Below are positions 1 through 7,948 of a stretch of DNA of 37,190 nucleotides, piece by piece. Position 1 is the first letter of the stretch, and every line of letters starts with the position of its first letter. Source of the stretch: Calditrichota bacterium (GTDB lineage Bacteria > Calditrichota > Calditrichia > Calditrichales > J004); contig JAJRVW010000096.1 of assembly GCA_024277115.1 (NCBI GenBank), positions 1-37,190 of the forward strand, given 5' to 3'. Under the pieces are notes generated by a model. That model ran no database searches and was not told the DNA's origin. It worked only from the letters and a program-made list of their open reading frames with translations. Made by a program: the position numbers and the translations under genes.

Positions 1-2
1 CT

Positions 3-380
3 GAGAACAATAAAAAAATCAGCGGGTTAAGTAAGGAAGCCAATGACTATTTGATGCGCTACCACTTTCCCGGGAATGTACGCGAGCTTGAAAATATTAT
101 CAAACGGGCCGTTGTTATGGCACGGGAGGAAATTATTACCACCGCCGATTTACCAAACGGGCTTGCCTCGGCAACTGAAAATGAAATCCTTGACCCGCTT
201 AATTTTTCTGTGCCTTATCCCGATAAAGTGGCCGCCTTCGAAAAAGTAATGATTGAAAAGGCCCTGGAGCAAAAACAAGGCAACCAAAGCCGCGCCGCAG
301 AATTATTGGGCATTTCCGAACGGCATATCCGGTCGCGGATGCAAAAACTTGAAATTATAAATACCAAGCGTTTAAGCTAA
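3..380 (+). CDS. Sigma-54-dependent response regulator (NtrC family), C-terminal fragment
   Basis: The window starts inside this gene; the frame is open from base 3, so only about the last 125 residues are visible. The piece contains the end of the AAA+ sigma-54 interaction domain, with the characteristic FPGNVRELENII segment, then a linker and a C-terminal Fis-type helix-turn-helix (NQSRAAELLGISERHIRSRM). Such proteins use ATP to open sigma-54 RNA polymerase promoters. The missing N-terminus normally carries a receiver or other sensory domain, so the signal cannot be read here. The next gene begins 18 bases downstream on the same strand and could be co-transcribed. The family call is firm; its target genes are unknown. 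Confidence 0.93.
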   Translation, partial: ENNKKISGLSKEANDYLMRYHFPGNVRELENIIKRAVVMAREEIITTADLPNGLASATENEILDPLNFSVPYPDKVAAFEKVMIEKALEQKQGNQSRAAELLGISERHIRSRMQKLEIINTKRLS

Positions 381-398
381 ACTACAAAGGTTATCATT

Positions 399-806
399 AT
401 GAGCACAAAACTTACTCTCATTTTATCTATCCTCATAGGCGGAAGTATATTTTCCACAAACCTTTTGGCGCAGGATTCCACAAAACACAAACCTAAAAAC
501 GCCAATCACGGTCAGTTTTTTATTGACGAGGATGGCGATGGCTATAACGACAATGCTCCGGACCATGATGGTGATGGAATCCCCAATGGCCTGGACCCGG
601 ACTGGCACAAAATGAAAAAAGAGATGGCCCATAAAAAGAAAAAGCGCTTTATCGATCTTGATGGCGATGGCGTAAACGACATTATTGGAATGGACGATCC
701 CAAAAACATGAAAATGGAAAAACACTATAATAAAAAAGGGGGCTCCATGGAAGGTAAAGAGAAGGGCCATCAAGGACATGGCAAGAAAAAGCACGGGAAG
801 AAATAG
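399..806 (+). CDS. Secreted DxDGDG calcium-binding-type protein with Lys/His-rich tail
   Basis: The protein has 135 residues. An N-terminal signal peptide (about residues 1-24, ending LLAQ) predicts export. The mature part holds three acidic loops of the DxDGDGxxD type (DEDGDGYND, DHDGDGIPN, DLDGDGVND), as in EF-hand-like and thrombospondin type 3 calcium-binding repeats. The C-terminal third is rich in Lys, His, Gly and Met, which could also bind metal or polyanions. A purine-rich AAAGG precedes the ATG at 399. No enzyme domain is visible. The function is unknown; a calcium-binding secreted or periplasmic protein is the safest description. A long opposite-strand reading frame over this gene is its antisense shadow. 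Confidence 0.8.
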   Translation: MSTKLTLILSILIGGSIFSTNLLAQDSTKHKPKNANHGQFFIDEDGDGYNDNAPDHDGDGIPNGLDPDWHKMKKEMAHKKKKRFIDLDGDGVNDIIGMDDPKNMKMEKHYNKKGGSMEGKEKGHQGHGKKKHGKK

Positions 807-849
807 CTATCGACCAATTTAAAGGATGGATACCTTCCAGTTTACGGGC

Positions 850-879
850 AAGACGTTCCAGCTATAGCTGGAACGTCTT
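850..879. terminator. Perfect 30-bp palindrome between convergent genes
   Basis: Bases 850-879 form an uninterrupted perfect inverted repeat (arm AAGACGTTCCAGCTA, then its complement). It lies between the stop of the plus-strand gene at 806 and the stop of the minus-strand gene at 942, where a bidirectional transcription terminator would be expected. It is followed on the plus strand by AT-rich sequence but not by a strong T-run, so termination is an inference. The outer arm sequence recurs at 14628-14657, which suggests a dispersed repeat. Confidence 0.6.
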
Positions 880-941
880 AATTTAATCTTTGCACCTGAA
901 TCATAGAAAATCCATAGAGCGAGGCAACCTTCCTTATTACC

Positions 942-1313
942 CTATTGGGTCTTAACAACTCCCCTTCGTATAACCAGAAACAAAGCCACCCAAACCACCG
1001 AACGAAAAATCATGGCCATGATACTTTGATGGGCCACATCTGAAACAAAAACCGTTCCAAGTAAAAGGAGCACGGTAATATGGGCCACGGTAATAATCCC
1101 TGCCAGCAGTGCCCCTTTGGCCTTCTCCTTCCAGATCAATACCCCGGCTACCAGCGATACAATCCCCATAAAAACATTATAAGATATAAGCCAAATATGC
1201 GTGGCATACCCAGGATCAAACACACCTAACAAGACCCTGCTTCCTGTAATTACTGCCATCAGGCCAAGTATCCCGGCGACGGTGGCAACAATTTTTAATG
1301 AAATATTTTTCAT
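942..1313 (-). CDS. Small membrane protein with four predicted TM helices
   Basis: The start is placed at the ATG at 1313 (MKNISLKIVATVAG). It is preceded by GAGGA at good spacing, whereas an upstream in-frame ATG at 1373 would add 20 poorly hydrophobic residues. The resulting 123-residue protein has four hydrophobic segments, near residues 4-28, 41-62, 68-92 and 100-118, with short loops and a basic C-terminus. No family was recognised. It stands alone, convergent with the upstream plus-strand gene. An integral inner-membrane protein of unknown function is all that can be supported. Confidence 0.75.
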   Translation of the reverse strand: MKNISLKIVATVAGILGLMAVITGSRVLLGVFDPGYATHIWLISYNVFMGIVSLVAGVLIWKEKAKGALLAGIITVAHITVLLLLGTVFVSDVAHQSIMAMIFRSVVWVALFLVIRRGVVKTQ

Positions 1314-1405
1314 TATCTTTTCCTCAAAATAACACAGGGATGTCACTGATTTCAACTCGACATCCCTATTCAAATATATTTTTATTTATCAAAAAGCTCT
1401 TTATT

Positions 1406-2632
1406 TTAAAAGCTGTATTTTACTTTGGTATAAAGCATATCATTTTTATCATATTGGCCAAAACTGCCCTGATTGCCGGTAAAAATATTGGCACCAAGCA
1501 AAATTTCAAACCCATCGGTTAAGTCGTAATACAAACGTGGACGGATCAAAGCATCCTCATTATTAAGTCCGATGTATGTAAACAACTCCAAAGTCAATGT
1601 CTCGCGTAAGAAATCCCTTCTTGCCAAAAAGGTGACAGTATTATCATATTCATCTTGTGTGATGTTTTCATCATAATCCACGATAGCCTGCTGAATAAAC
1701 TGGCTGCTTAATCGGACATCCCAGAGTGAATAATCTATGCCAAGCAAATAATGGGCATAATCTTTTTTAACGACGGCATCACCATCAAAAGGGTCGGTCG
1801 AATTAAAATATTTACCCTGATAATATGCACCTTCGCCCCGTACAACCCATCCGCCAAGTGTAGTGCTGAAACTACCGCCACCAATGGTCAAACGGTGATG
1901 TCTTGGTGTAACTGTAAGCCCGGTTAACTGCTTTGTTTGCGGGTCAATCGTTCGTGTAATGTGCATCGTCGGGTCATCGTCCCAGGCGTACCCGGCCATG
2001 ATTTCAAAATCCACAAGCGATGTGAGGGCCGAATATTTTGCAAATACCTCGCTGTTTTCCAACGATCCTTTGACTTCTTTTTTAGAGTTATCAAAAACAG
2101 GCTGAACAGGGAAATTAAGGTCAGGGAACCAAAGTGAACCCATTTCAGGAAGGGCCGTTGGAGTAAAAGTAGGAATCCAGACAAATTCCAACGTGTTATT
2201 CCCCCGATAATAGTTGGCTTTTACCGCGGTTACCCCGGTGCGGATTTCATCAAAATCCTGCAAAAGGAATTCACGCAAATCTTTGGGTGAAATTATATCG
2301 GTAATAAAAACACCGTCAGCCTTGCCCCAAATTATCTGTTGCTTTCCGATACGCAAATCTATGCTATTAAAAAATATATCCATATAAACTTCGCGCAGGC
2401 CAATTTCCAGATTATTGTCATCATAATAATACATATACGGATTGGCCTTAAATGACACCATATCCTGGCTGTGTTCAACATTAAGGTTCAATGTATTTTG
2501 CAGGATTGAATATTCATTATCACCCTGTGTTAGTACACCCACATAGTTCCGCACATAGCCGTTAATACTAAGTGACTGGGCGGGTAAGGAGGAAACGAGC
2601 ATAATGGCCAAAAAAAATAATTTTGTTGTCAT
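1406..2632 (-). CDS. Outer-membrane beta-barrel protein of the RND-associated (DUF1302-like) type
   Basis: With the ATG at 2632 the protein has 408 residues: a signal peptide (MTTKLFFLAIMLVSSLPAQ), a mature chain rich in alternating hydrophobic/aromatic strands, and a C-terminal aromatic residue (KVKYSF), as in outer-membrane barrels. The segment around IGKQQIIWGKADG resembles DUF1302-type proteins, which are often encoded beside MMPL transporters and LolA-like proteins, as here. The frame is also open upstream to an ATG at 2770 that overlaps the previous stop (ATGA). The extra 46 codons are translated hairpin and repeat DNA and would bury the signal peptide. No good Shine-Dalgarno precedes 2632. 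It is the last gene of the envelope operon and probably the outer-membrane component. Confidence 0.8.
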   Translation of the reverse strand: MTTKLFFLAIMLVSSLPAQSLSINGYVRNYVGVLTQGDNEYSILQNTLNLNVEHSQDMVSFKANPYMYYYDDNNLEIGLREVYMDIFFNSIDLRIGKQQIIWGKADGVFITDIISPKDLREFLLQDFDEIRTGVTAVKANYYRGNNTLEFVWIPTFTPTALPEMGSLWFPDLNFPVQPVFDNSKKEVKGSLENSEVFAKYSALTSLVDFEIMAGYAWDDDPTMHITRTIDPQTKQLTGLTVTPRHHRLTIGGGSFSTTLGGWVVRGEGAYYQGKYFNSTDPFDGDAVVKKDYAHYLLGIDYSLWDVRLSSQFIQQAIVDYDENITQDEYDNTVTFLARRDFLRETLTLELFTYIGLNNEDALIRPRLYYDLTDGFEILLGANIFTGNQGSFGQYDKNDMLYTKVKYSF

Positions 2633-2703
2633 TCTGAGCGAGACGCAGTGGAGAGAAGAATCCCTTTTGCCACAAGGGATACTTCGCTGGCGCTCAGTAT
2701 GAT
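2628..2703. repeat. Dispersed hairpin repeat (family R1) at the 5' end of the barrel gene
   Basis: The left arm GTCATTCTGAGCG...GAAGAATCCC is followed, after a short spacer, by a right arm GGGATACTTCGC...CAGTATGAT that is largely its reverse complement, so the unit can fold into a long imperfect hairpin. The same left arm recurs at 25245, 25351, 29335 and several times at 33238-33590. The minus-strand ATG proposed for the barrel gene lies inside the left arm (2630-2632). Confidence 0.85.
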
Positions 2704-2719
2704 AGGAATATTGTTTAGG

Positions 2720-2748
2720 ACTTTCCAGGTCTCGAAGACCTGGAAGGT
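2720..2748. repeat. Hairpin with 10-bp perfect stem and 3-nt loop
   Basis: TTCCAGGTCT at 2723-2732 pairs with AGACCTGGAA at 2736-2745 around a CGA loop; the stem extends by about three more pairs including a G-U. It lies between the stop of the LolA-like gene and the probable start of the barrel gene. It could be an intra-operon attenuator or RNA-processing signal, or simply another dispersed palindrome. Confidence 0.75.
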
Positions 2749-2766
2749 ATTTCTGAATTATCGTTC

Positions 2767-3555
2767 TCATTTCAAACCTCGCTTCATCATCCGTTCTGTA
2801 AATTTATTATCCGCAATGCCACCATCGATGGTAATATTTTGTAGCTTCATATTTGTGGTATGATTTTTTTGTTCATTGTGCATTTCAGATTCTGTGATTA
2901 TCCAAAACCCTTTAATCTGCTCATATTTTTTTACAGAAAGTGTTTTTAAAAATTCACCATCTTCGTCATAAAACTCTTTTTTTAGGCCAATCCATTTATC
3001 CTTTATAATCCAGGTGATGGTTTTGGAATACATGTATTCTTCATCTTTCGGGATACTTTCAACAACGTAACAATCTTCACCGTTCAGTTTTTCTTCACGC
3101 AATAATTTATGCGTATCATCACTTGGATGACGGTCGCCCAAATCATCATAGGTAAAGTCTGAACCCATAAAACTATCGCTTTTACTGTCACTGGAAATCC
3201 GCTTTGTTTTTTTCAACGCAGGGAGATAGATCCACTGATCGTCGTCTTTGTTTTTTTCATCATAACTCCAGTTCATAAACGATGTATTACGCACATCCGC
3301 CGGGGCCATAAAAAACATGATTTTCTTTTCGACCTTTTTAAACTCCTTACTAAACTGTTTAATCTCACGCACACGTTCATCGCCTCTGGAGTTAATCAGA
3401 GTCATAGTTAATTCCGACTGGATGTTATTGCCTTCCGGCCTGTTATAAACATTCTGGATTATTTCCAGCCCACTAGGCTTATCCTGTCCAAGTGAAAATA
3501 GCGGCAACATTAAAAAAAGCATTGCTAACAGGGATTGAATTTTTAGATTCTTCAT
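2767..3555 (-). CDS. LolA-like outer-membrane lipoprotein-sorting protein
   Basis: The protein has 262 residues with a signal peptide (about residues 1-24, ending SLGQ) and no lipobox, so it should be periplasmic. The body matches the LolA-like family encoded with RND/MMPL exporters: the N-terminal region around TMTLINSRGDERVREI, the central WIYLPALKKTKRISS, and the later GSDFTYDDL. The fold is a half-barrel that shields a lipid or other hydrophobic ligand. AAGGAG lies just before the ATG. It is 11 bases downstream of the ytfJ-like gene, and its stop overlaps an ATG in the barrel frame. The likely role is to carry a hydrophobic cargo between the transporter and the outer-membrane partner; the cargo is unknown. 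Confidence 0.85.
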   Translation of the reverse strand: MKNLKIQSLLAMLFLMLPLFSLGQDKPSGLEIIQNVYNRPEGNNIQSELTMTLINSRGDERVREIKQFSKEFKKVEKKIMFFMAPADVRNTSFMNWSYDEKNKDDDQWIYLPALKKTKRISSDSKSDSFMGSDFTYDDLGDRHPSDDTHKLLREEKLNGEDCYVVESIPKDEEYMYSKTITWIIKDKWIGLKKEFYDEDGEFLKTLSVKKYEQIKGFWIITESEMHNEQKNHTTNMKLQNITIDGGIADNKFTERMMKRGLK

Positions 3556-3566
3556 CTTAATTCTCC

Positions 3567-4103
3567 TTAGTTTATTATCTGTTTAATTTTGTTTATTACT
3601 TGATTTATTTCATTTTGTGTTACTGCCCCGGCATGTTGAAAGAGAATGCTTCCCTCTGCATCAAATAACAGGATATTTACATCATCATCGATTAAACCCC
3701 ATTTTTTAACAAGAACCCTTTCCTGGTCCAGGACATAGGTTTTATTTTTTTCAACCTCTGCCCGGTCTGCTATTTTCTTGCGTAAAATAAAATCTGGTAC
3801 AAAAGTGGCCGATGTATTTACCACAAAAACCATCCCAAATTTATTCTTATCGAGCTGTAAGGAATCGAGTGTATCGATTAAAAGGCTTACCTCGCCTTTT
3901 TTATCCGGATCTACATAAAACAGAATATTTGTTTTTTCACGCATCGAAAGACTTTCCCATCCGGTTCCATCGGGCATGCCGCCTGCTTCACCGCTTATTT
4001 TTACATCAGGCAAGGTTGCTGTTTCGCCCTCAATGGATAAAGCTTGCTCTGCAAAGCTAAAGTAGAATAAAAATGGAATAAGCTTTAAAAATCTATTTCG
4101 CAT
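3567..4103 (-). CDS. YtfJ-like periplasmic thioredoxin-fold protein
   Basis: The protein has 178 residues, beginning with a signal peptide of about 23 residues. The rest resembles the YtfJ family: NILFYVDPDKKGEVS, VVNTSATFVPDFILRKK, NKTYVLDQERVLVKKWGL and FDAEGSILFQHAG. The family has a thioredoxin-like fold, but this copy has no CxxC and no cysteine in the expected active site, so ordinary disulfide redox chemistry is unlikely. It sits 17 bases downstream of the MMPL transporter and 11 bases upstream of the LolA-like gene in the same orientation. A periplasmic accessory role in the transport operon is inferred. Confidence 0.75.
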   Translation of the reverse strand: MRNRFLKLIPFLFYFSFAEQALSIEGETATLPDVKISGEAGGMPDGTGWESLSMREKTNILFYVDPDKKGEVSLLIDTLDSLQLDKNKFGMVFVVNTSATFVPDFILRKKIADRAEVEKNKTYVLDQERVLVKKWGLIDDDVNILLFDAEGSILFQHAGAVTQNEINQVINKIKQIIN

Positions 4104-4120
4104 CGATAGCCGCCTTGTTA

Positions 4121-6409
4121 TTATTTTTTCTTAAAATAAATATTTGATACATATAATATGATAAACATGATCGTTACAGTCCCTAAAAAGCTGGTAAACA
4201 TATTCAGGGAAACCAATGCGCCCAGCGAACGGTTTGGCGGAAAAACAGATGCCAAAAGTACAAGGAAACCGGCTATCACTACAAAGGCATTAAATATAAT
4301 TGCCCGGCCGGAGTGCAACATTGTTTCACGGATCGTGATTGCCTTATCCTGCGTTTTAAGGGCGTATATTTTATAGCGCTCGATAAAGTGCACCGCATAA
4401 TCAATCCCTATCCCGATGGCAATACTGGACACCAACGCAGTGGTCGTGCTTAATGGAATGTTCATAAGCCCCATAATCCCGAAGCTGATCAGCGCCGTAA
4501 TAACAATTGGTACCGCGCCAATTAGCCCGATGTAAAAATTCTTAAACATCAGAGAAAGCAGCACGACAATTATAATCAGCGAGAGTACTAAACTTTTTAT
4601 CTGCCCTTCCAGGATCAGATCGGTAAAAACCAAACCTTTATACCCCGAACCGGCATATTTAATTTCGATATTCTCTGCGGCCAATGGCGCTTTAAATTTC
4701 TCAACAACGGCGATGGCTGCATTAATGGCCTTCGAATTATCACTTTTTAACTGGAGTGTTACATTGGCCTTATTATATTTGTAGTCAACCACTTTCCATA
4801 GATTTTCCGGATCACCGGACATCTCGTATAAAAGCAGGTACTGGGCAACTAGCTCGTTGGATCCAGGGATGGCATCAAATTCTGCGCTGTCGGCGTGCAT
4901 TACTTTGTTCATCCGTTTAAGATAGTCGGCCAAAGAAAAGCTATTGCCAACCACGGCCAGTTTTTCTGCTTCGTCCTGCATTTCATCAATAAGCCTAAGG
5001 GCTGCGGGTTGTTTAAAGGTATCTTCATCTTTGCCTTGCAGGATTATGTTTAAGGTGCTTGTCCCGCCAAAATTTTGATTGATAAACTCATCGGTCAACA
5101 CGATATCACTGTCTTTTTCAAATTTTTCGAGAAAGCTGGAATTTATCCATACTTTGCCAATTCCAATTATGGAAATCACAGCAATAAGCGCTACAGCTAT
5201 AATCGTGATATATTTATAGCGCATCAGGTTTTCAGCTAATTTAAATGCGATATGATCACGTTCTTCGTCTTCCTTTACAACAACCTTTTTACGCTTTGGC
5301 AAACCAAAAAGCAATACACCGGCCGGAATCAGAACCAGAGAAAATAACATCGCGGCCATCACGCCAAAAGCTGTAAACAGTCCAAAATATTTAATCGGGT
5401 AAACCTCGGATGTTAAAAGAGAAATGAACCCAACAGCGGTTGTTACAGATGTCATCACAACGGGTTTCCACATGCCGTGGATCATATCACGCACTGCTTC
5501 CAACCGGGTAGCTTTTGGATGACCCAATAAATAAAGGTCGAGATGACTGTAGAGGTGGATCCCGTCGGCGACACCAATGGCTATCAGCATAACCGGTATC
5601 ATTGTCGAAACTGCATATATCGGGATATTTACCACGGCCATCAAACCAAATGTCCAAACTGTACTAAACAGCACAACCAGCATGGTAAACAGCGTATTTT
5701 TAAAACTGCGCATAACCCAAAGCAGCACAAGAATAATCACGACAAGGACGATTGGCACCATGCGTTTCATATCGGCCGGGCCAAGCAAGGCCATAGTCCC
5801 TTCGACAATCGGGCGTCCGGCTACATGTAAAATTTCGGGCCCTTCAAAACTTTTAGCCAAATTGAGGATATTATTATAAAATTCCTGCGAGAAAACATCG
5901 TCCTTTATTTCGGCAATTATCACGGTTACTTTTTCATCTTCCGAAACCAGGCGTTTATAGATCATTTCATTGGAGCGTACTTTTTGTTGCAACTCCTGTA
6001 ATTTTTCCTCTGATTTTGGCACCCGCTTATAAAAAGCCTTAACATCCATGCCGTCATCGGTCCCGATAATATTATCAGCCGTATATAAAGATGTGACATC
6101 CTCTTTTTCAATCTCATCCATTTTTTGCAGGGCTTTGGTTAAATCTTTTACCTTTTTGAGAGTGCCGCTGTTATATATGCCCTCTTTATTCTCTACGGCG
6201 ATGATAATCCCATCATTGATATTAAACCATTCTTCTGCCTGGTTGCTGTAAACAAAAGCGGGATGCTCTTGCGGCATATATTTATCGAGGTTTGTTTCCA
6301 TGTGCGAATTTGCCGTCATTGCCTTAAAGAATAAGGCCGAGATGACCAGAATGACCACCATAATAAGCCAAGGGAAATTAAGTACCCTGTTTAAAAACTT
6401 CTCCATCAT
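4121..6409 (-). CDS. RND-superfamily (MMPL) transporter
   Basis: The 762-residue protein shows the internal duplication of MMPL/RND permeases. There is one TM helix near residues 13-30, a large periplasmic loop, and a cluster of TM helices about 215-370. A second copy follows, with a TM near 400-420, a loop, and TM helices about 615-760. Acidic and glycine-rich residues in the TM clusters (GVADGIHLYSHL, GIGIDYAVHFIERY) are typical of the proton relay region. The start is ATG 6409 (a second ATG follows directly) with GGAAAGGA upstream. It is preceded by an operator-like site and a TetR gene and followed by ytfJ-like, LolA-like and barrel genes. Proton-driven export or envelope trafficking of a hydrophobic molecule is likely; the substrate is unknown. 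Confidence 0.93.
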   Translation of the reverse strand: MMEKFLNRVLNFPWLIMVVILVISALFFKAMTANSHMETNLDKYMPQEHPAFVYSNQAEEWFNINDGIIIAVENKEGIYNSGTLKKVKDLTKALQKMDEIEKEDVTSLYTADNIIGTDDGMDVKAFYKRVPKSEEKLQELQQKVRSNEMIYKRLVSEDEKVTVIIAEIKDDVFSQEFYNNILNLAKSFEGPEILHVAGRPIVEGTMALLGPADMKRMVPIVLVVIILVLLWVMRSFKNTLFTMLVVLFSTVWTFGLMAVVNIPIYAVSTMIPVMLIAIGVADGIHLYSHLDLYLLGHPKATRLEAVRDMIHGMWKPVVMTSVTTAVGFISLLTSEVYPIKYFGLFTAFGVMAAMLFSLVLIPAGVLLFGLPKRKKVVVKEDEERDHIAFKLAENLMRYKYITIIAVALIAVISIIGIGKVWINSSFLEKFEKDSDIVLTDEFINQNFGGTSTLNIILQGKDEDTFKQPAALRLIDEMQDEAEKLAVVGNSFSLADYLKRMNKVMHADSAEFDAIPGSNELVAQYLLLYEMSGDPENLWKVVDYKYNKANVTLQLKSDNSKAINAAIAVVEKFKAPLAAENIEIKYAGSGYKGLVFTDLILEGQIKSLVLSLIIIVVLLSLMFKNFYIGLIGAVPIVITALISFGIMGLMNIPLSTTTALVSSIAIGIGIDYAVHFIERYKIYALKTQDKAITIRETMLHSGRAIIFNAFVVIAGFLVLLASVFPPNRSLGALVSLNMFTSFLGTVTIMFIILYVSNIYFKKK

Positions 6410-6443
6410 TTTTCCTTTCCAATTATTAATATTGTTTTAATTA

Positions 6444-6459
6444 GTGAGCACTCACTCAC
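6444..6459. promoter_or_regulatory. Probable TetR operator in front of the MMPL operon
   Basis: GTGAGCACTCACTCAC contains the dyad GTGAG-NN-CTCAC and lies between the tetR stop and the MMPL start. It matches a site upstream of tetR (7081-7096) at 13 of 16 positions. Two matching dyads, one in front of each transcription unit, point to repression of the operon by the adjacent TetR protein. Confidence 0.7.
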
Positions 6460-6476
6460 TTTGGTTACAAAAAAAG

Positions 6477-7061
6477 TTATAATTCTATCATTTTTCTAAT
6501 ACCGCTCCATAAAATGGCACCCTCTTGTTCGAGATCAAAACTAAAACCGGAAAGATGCCAACGTGTAACAATAAAACGCAAAGTACCGATCAGCATGGTT
6601 GAGATGGCAATGGCGGAAATATCGTTTCGGATAAGATTGTTCTCTTGTCCTTTTCCAATAATTCCCTGAATCGTAGCCTGGCTTGCCTCCATGATTGAAT
6701 ATACTTCGGCCGCCAACCTTTTGTCATTTTGGAAAATCTCTTCAGCGAAAATTACAGCCGTTAAAGCAGGATTATCGGCAAATTGTTTAAAGCGTTCTGT
6801 AAAAATCATTCCAAGTTGTTCAATCTGGGATTGATCCGATGATTGAATATGACCCAGTGCCAACGTTTTATTGGAACGAAACTGCTCCAGAACCCCTAGC
6901 AGAATATCCATTTTACCTTTGAAATGCCGATAAAGGGCACCTTCTGCCAGACTTATTTTTGCCGCTAAATTTTTAATTGTAAATTGCTGAATCCCTTTTT
7001 CGGCGATTAATTCAATCGCGGCTTTAATAATCTGCTGTTGTCTTACTGATAACTGTTTCAT
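6477..7061 (-). CDS. TetR/AcrR-family transcriptional repressor
   Basis: The protein has 194 residues. The N-terminal DNA-binding domain is clear (about residues 10-56, with AAIELIAEKGIQQFTI and the recognition helix region LAEGALYRHFKGKMDIL). The C-terminal domain is helical and diverged, as expected for ligand binding, so the inducer cannot be named. It lies upstream of the MMPL operon on the same strand with a gap of about 67 bases that contains an operator-like dyad. A second dyad lies about 20 bases before its own start, so autoregulation is likely. Confidence 0.92.
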   Translation of the reverse strand: MKQLSVRQQQIIKAAIELIAEKGIQQFTIKNLAAKISLAEGALYRHFKGKMDILLGVLEQFRSNKTLALGHIQSSDQSQIEQLGMIFTERFKQFADNPALTAVIFAEEIFQNDKRLAAEVYSIMEASQATIQGIIGKGQENNLIRNDISAIAISTMLIGTLRFIVTRWHLSGFSFDLEQEGAILWSGIRKMIEL

Positions 7062-7080
7062 CTTAGAAATCCATAAGTAT

Positions 7081-7096
7081 GTGAGCGTTCACTCGC
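7081..7096. promoter_or_regulatory. Probable TetR operator in front of tetR
   Basis: GTGAGCGTTCACTCGC, about 20 bases upstream of the tetR ATG at 7061, is a close relative of the dyad at 6444-6459. The position fits autorepression. Confidence 0.65.
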
Positions 7097-7298
7097 AATA
7101 TACGAAATAAATTTCAGATGTCAAACAACAGAAAAAATTTAATCAAAAAACTGAAGGGGATTGTTTAATTCGGTGGGAATGATTTTATAAAATAGCAAAG
7201 CCGGACAAGTAAAATATTTGAAAAACTATCACGGACCTTAAGCGGATAAATCGCCAAGCAAAACAGAGAGACAATTTCAAATTTCCGGGCTATAAAAA

Positions 7299-7736
7299 TT
7301 AGCTATCGCCTTTCCGCTCCGTAAAAAAAATTCTGTAATACATAAAACTAGAAGCAAACAAGGCCGAACCAATACCAATGTAAAATGGAGCTAAAATATA
7401 TTTGGGAACATAAGCCGAGTTGCGAATATAAATCCCCATACTCATCATTAATAGAATAAGTGGATACATTTGCCAGCGCTGAAAAGCAAAAGCACATACA
7501 TGCCTGGAATATGCAAGGATACGCGATGCATTCTTTTTTGCAAGCCTCATAAAACCAAACCGGCTTATAACAACGCCTAACAATAATCCAAGGATTATAT
7601 CAACAAGAATGATCTTTTCCGAAAACAAAACAAACCATTTTGAAGCTATAAGTAAAAGTATAACTCCCGCAGAGCTCCAGAAAAGACCGGAAATAATAAG
7701 TAAATAAGATTTTAAAATAGCTGGTTTCTTGAGCAT
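7299..7736 (-). CDS. Membrane protein with about four TM helices, unknown function
   Basis: The protein has 145 residues. Hydrophobic segments lie at about residues 8-32, 38-60, 90-106 and 115-133, with a basic cytoplasmic-type loop (RLAKKNASRILAYSR) between the second and third. AAGG precedes the ATG at 7736. It is transcribed on the minus strand toward tetR but is separated from it by 237 bases, so it need not belong to that operon. No family was recognised. Confidence 0.75.
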   Translation of the reverse strand: MLKKPAILKSYLLIISGLFWSSAGVILLLIASKWFVLFSEKIILVDIILGLLLGVVISRFGFMRLAKKNASRILAYSRHVCAFAFQRWQMYPLILLMMSMGIYIRNSAYVPKYILAPFYIGIGSALFASSFMYYRIFFTERKGDS

Positions 7737-7948
7737 ATCGCCTTAGCCCACTTTCCGTATCACTATACTACCATATTAATATATTTTAAAGAAACGACAA
7801 TATAAAAAATTAATTATTTTATTTCATACTTATCTTCGATAAATTACCCGCAAACAGAAATGGCACAGCAGAAATTTATTAAAATCTTCTCGACCTAAAC
7901 AAAACATAAATTAAATCTTTAAAAGTTACAGCGCAAAGGGGGTTTGGT

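Noticed and set aside
942-1373. 143-residue version of the small membrane protein
   Set aside because: The first 20 residues lack conservation cues, and GAGGA is correctly placed for the ATG at 1313.
2633-2770. 46-residue N-terminal extension of the barrel protein
   Set aside because: It translates hairpin and R1 repeat DNA and precedes a normal signal peptide, so it was not taken as the real N-terminus, although coupled translation from 2770 cannot be excluded.
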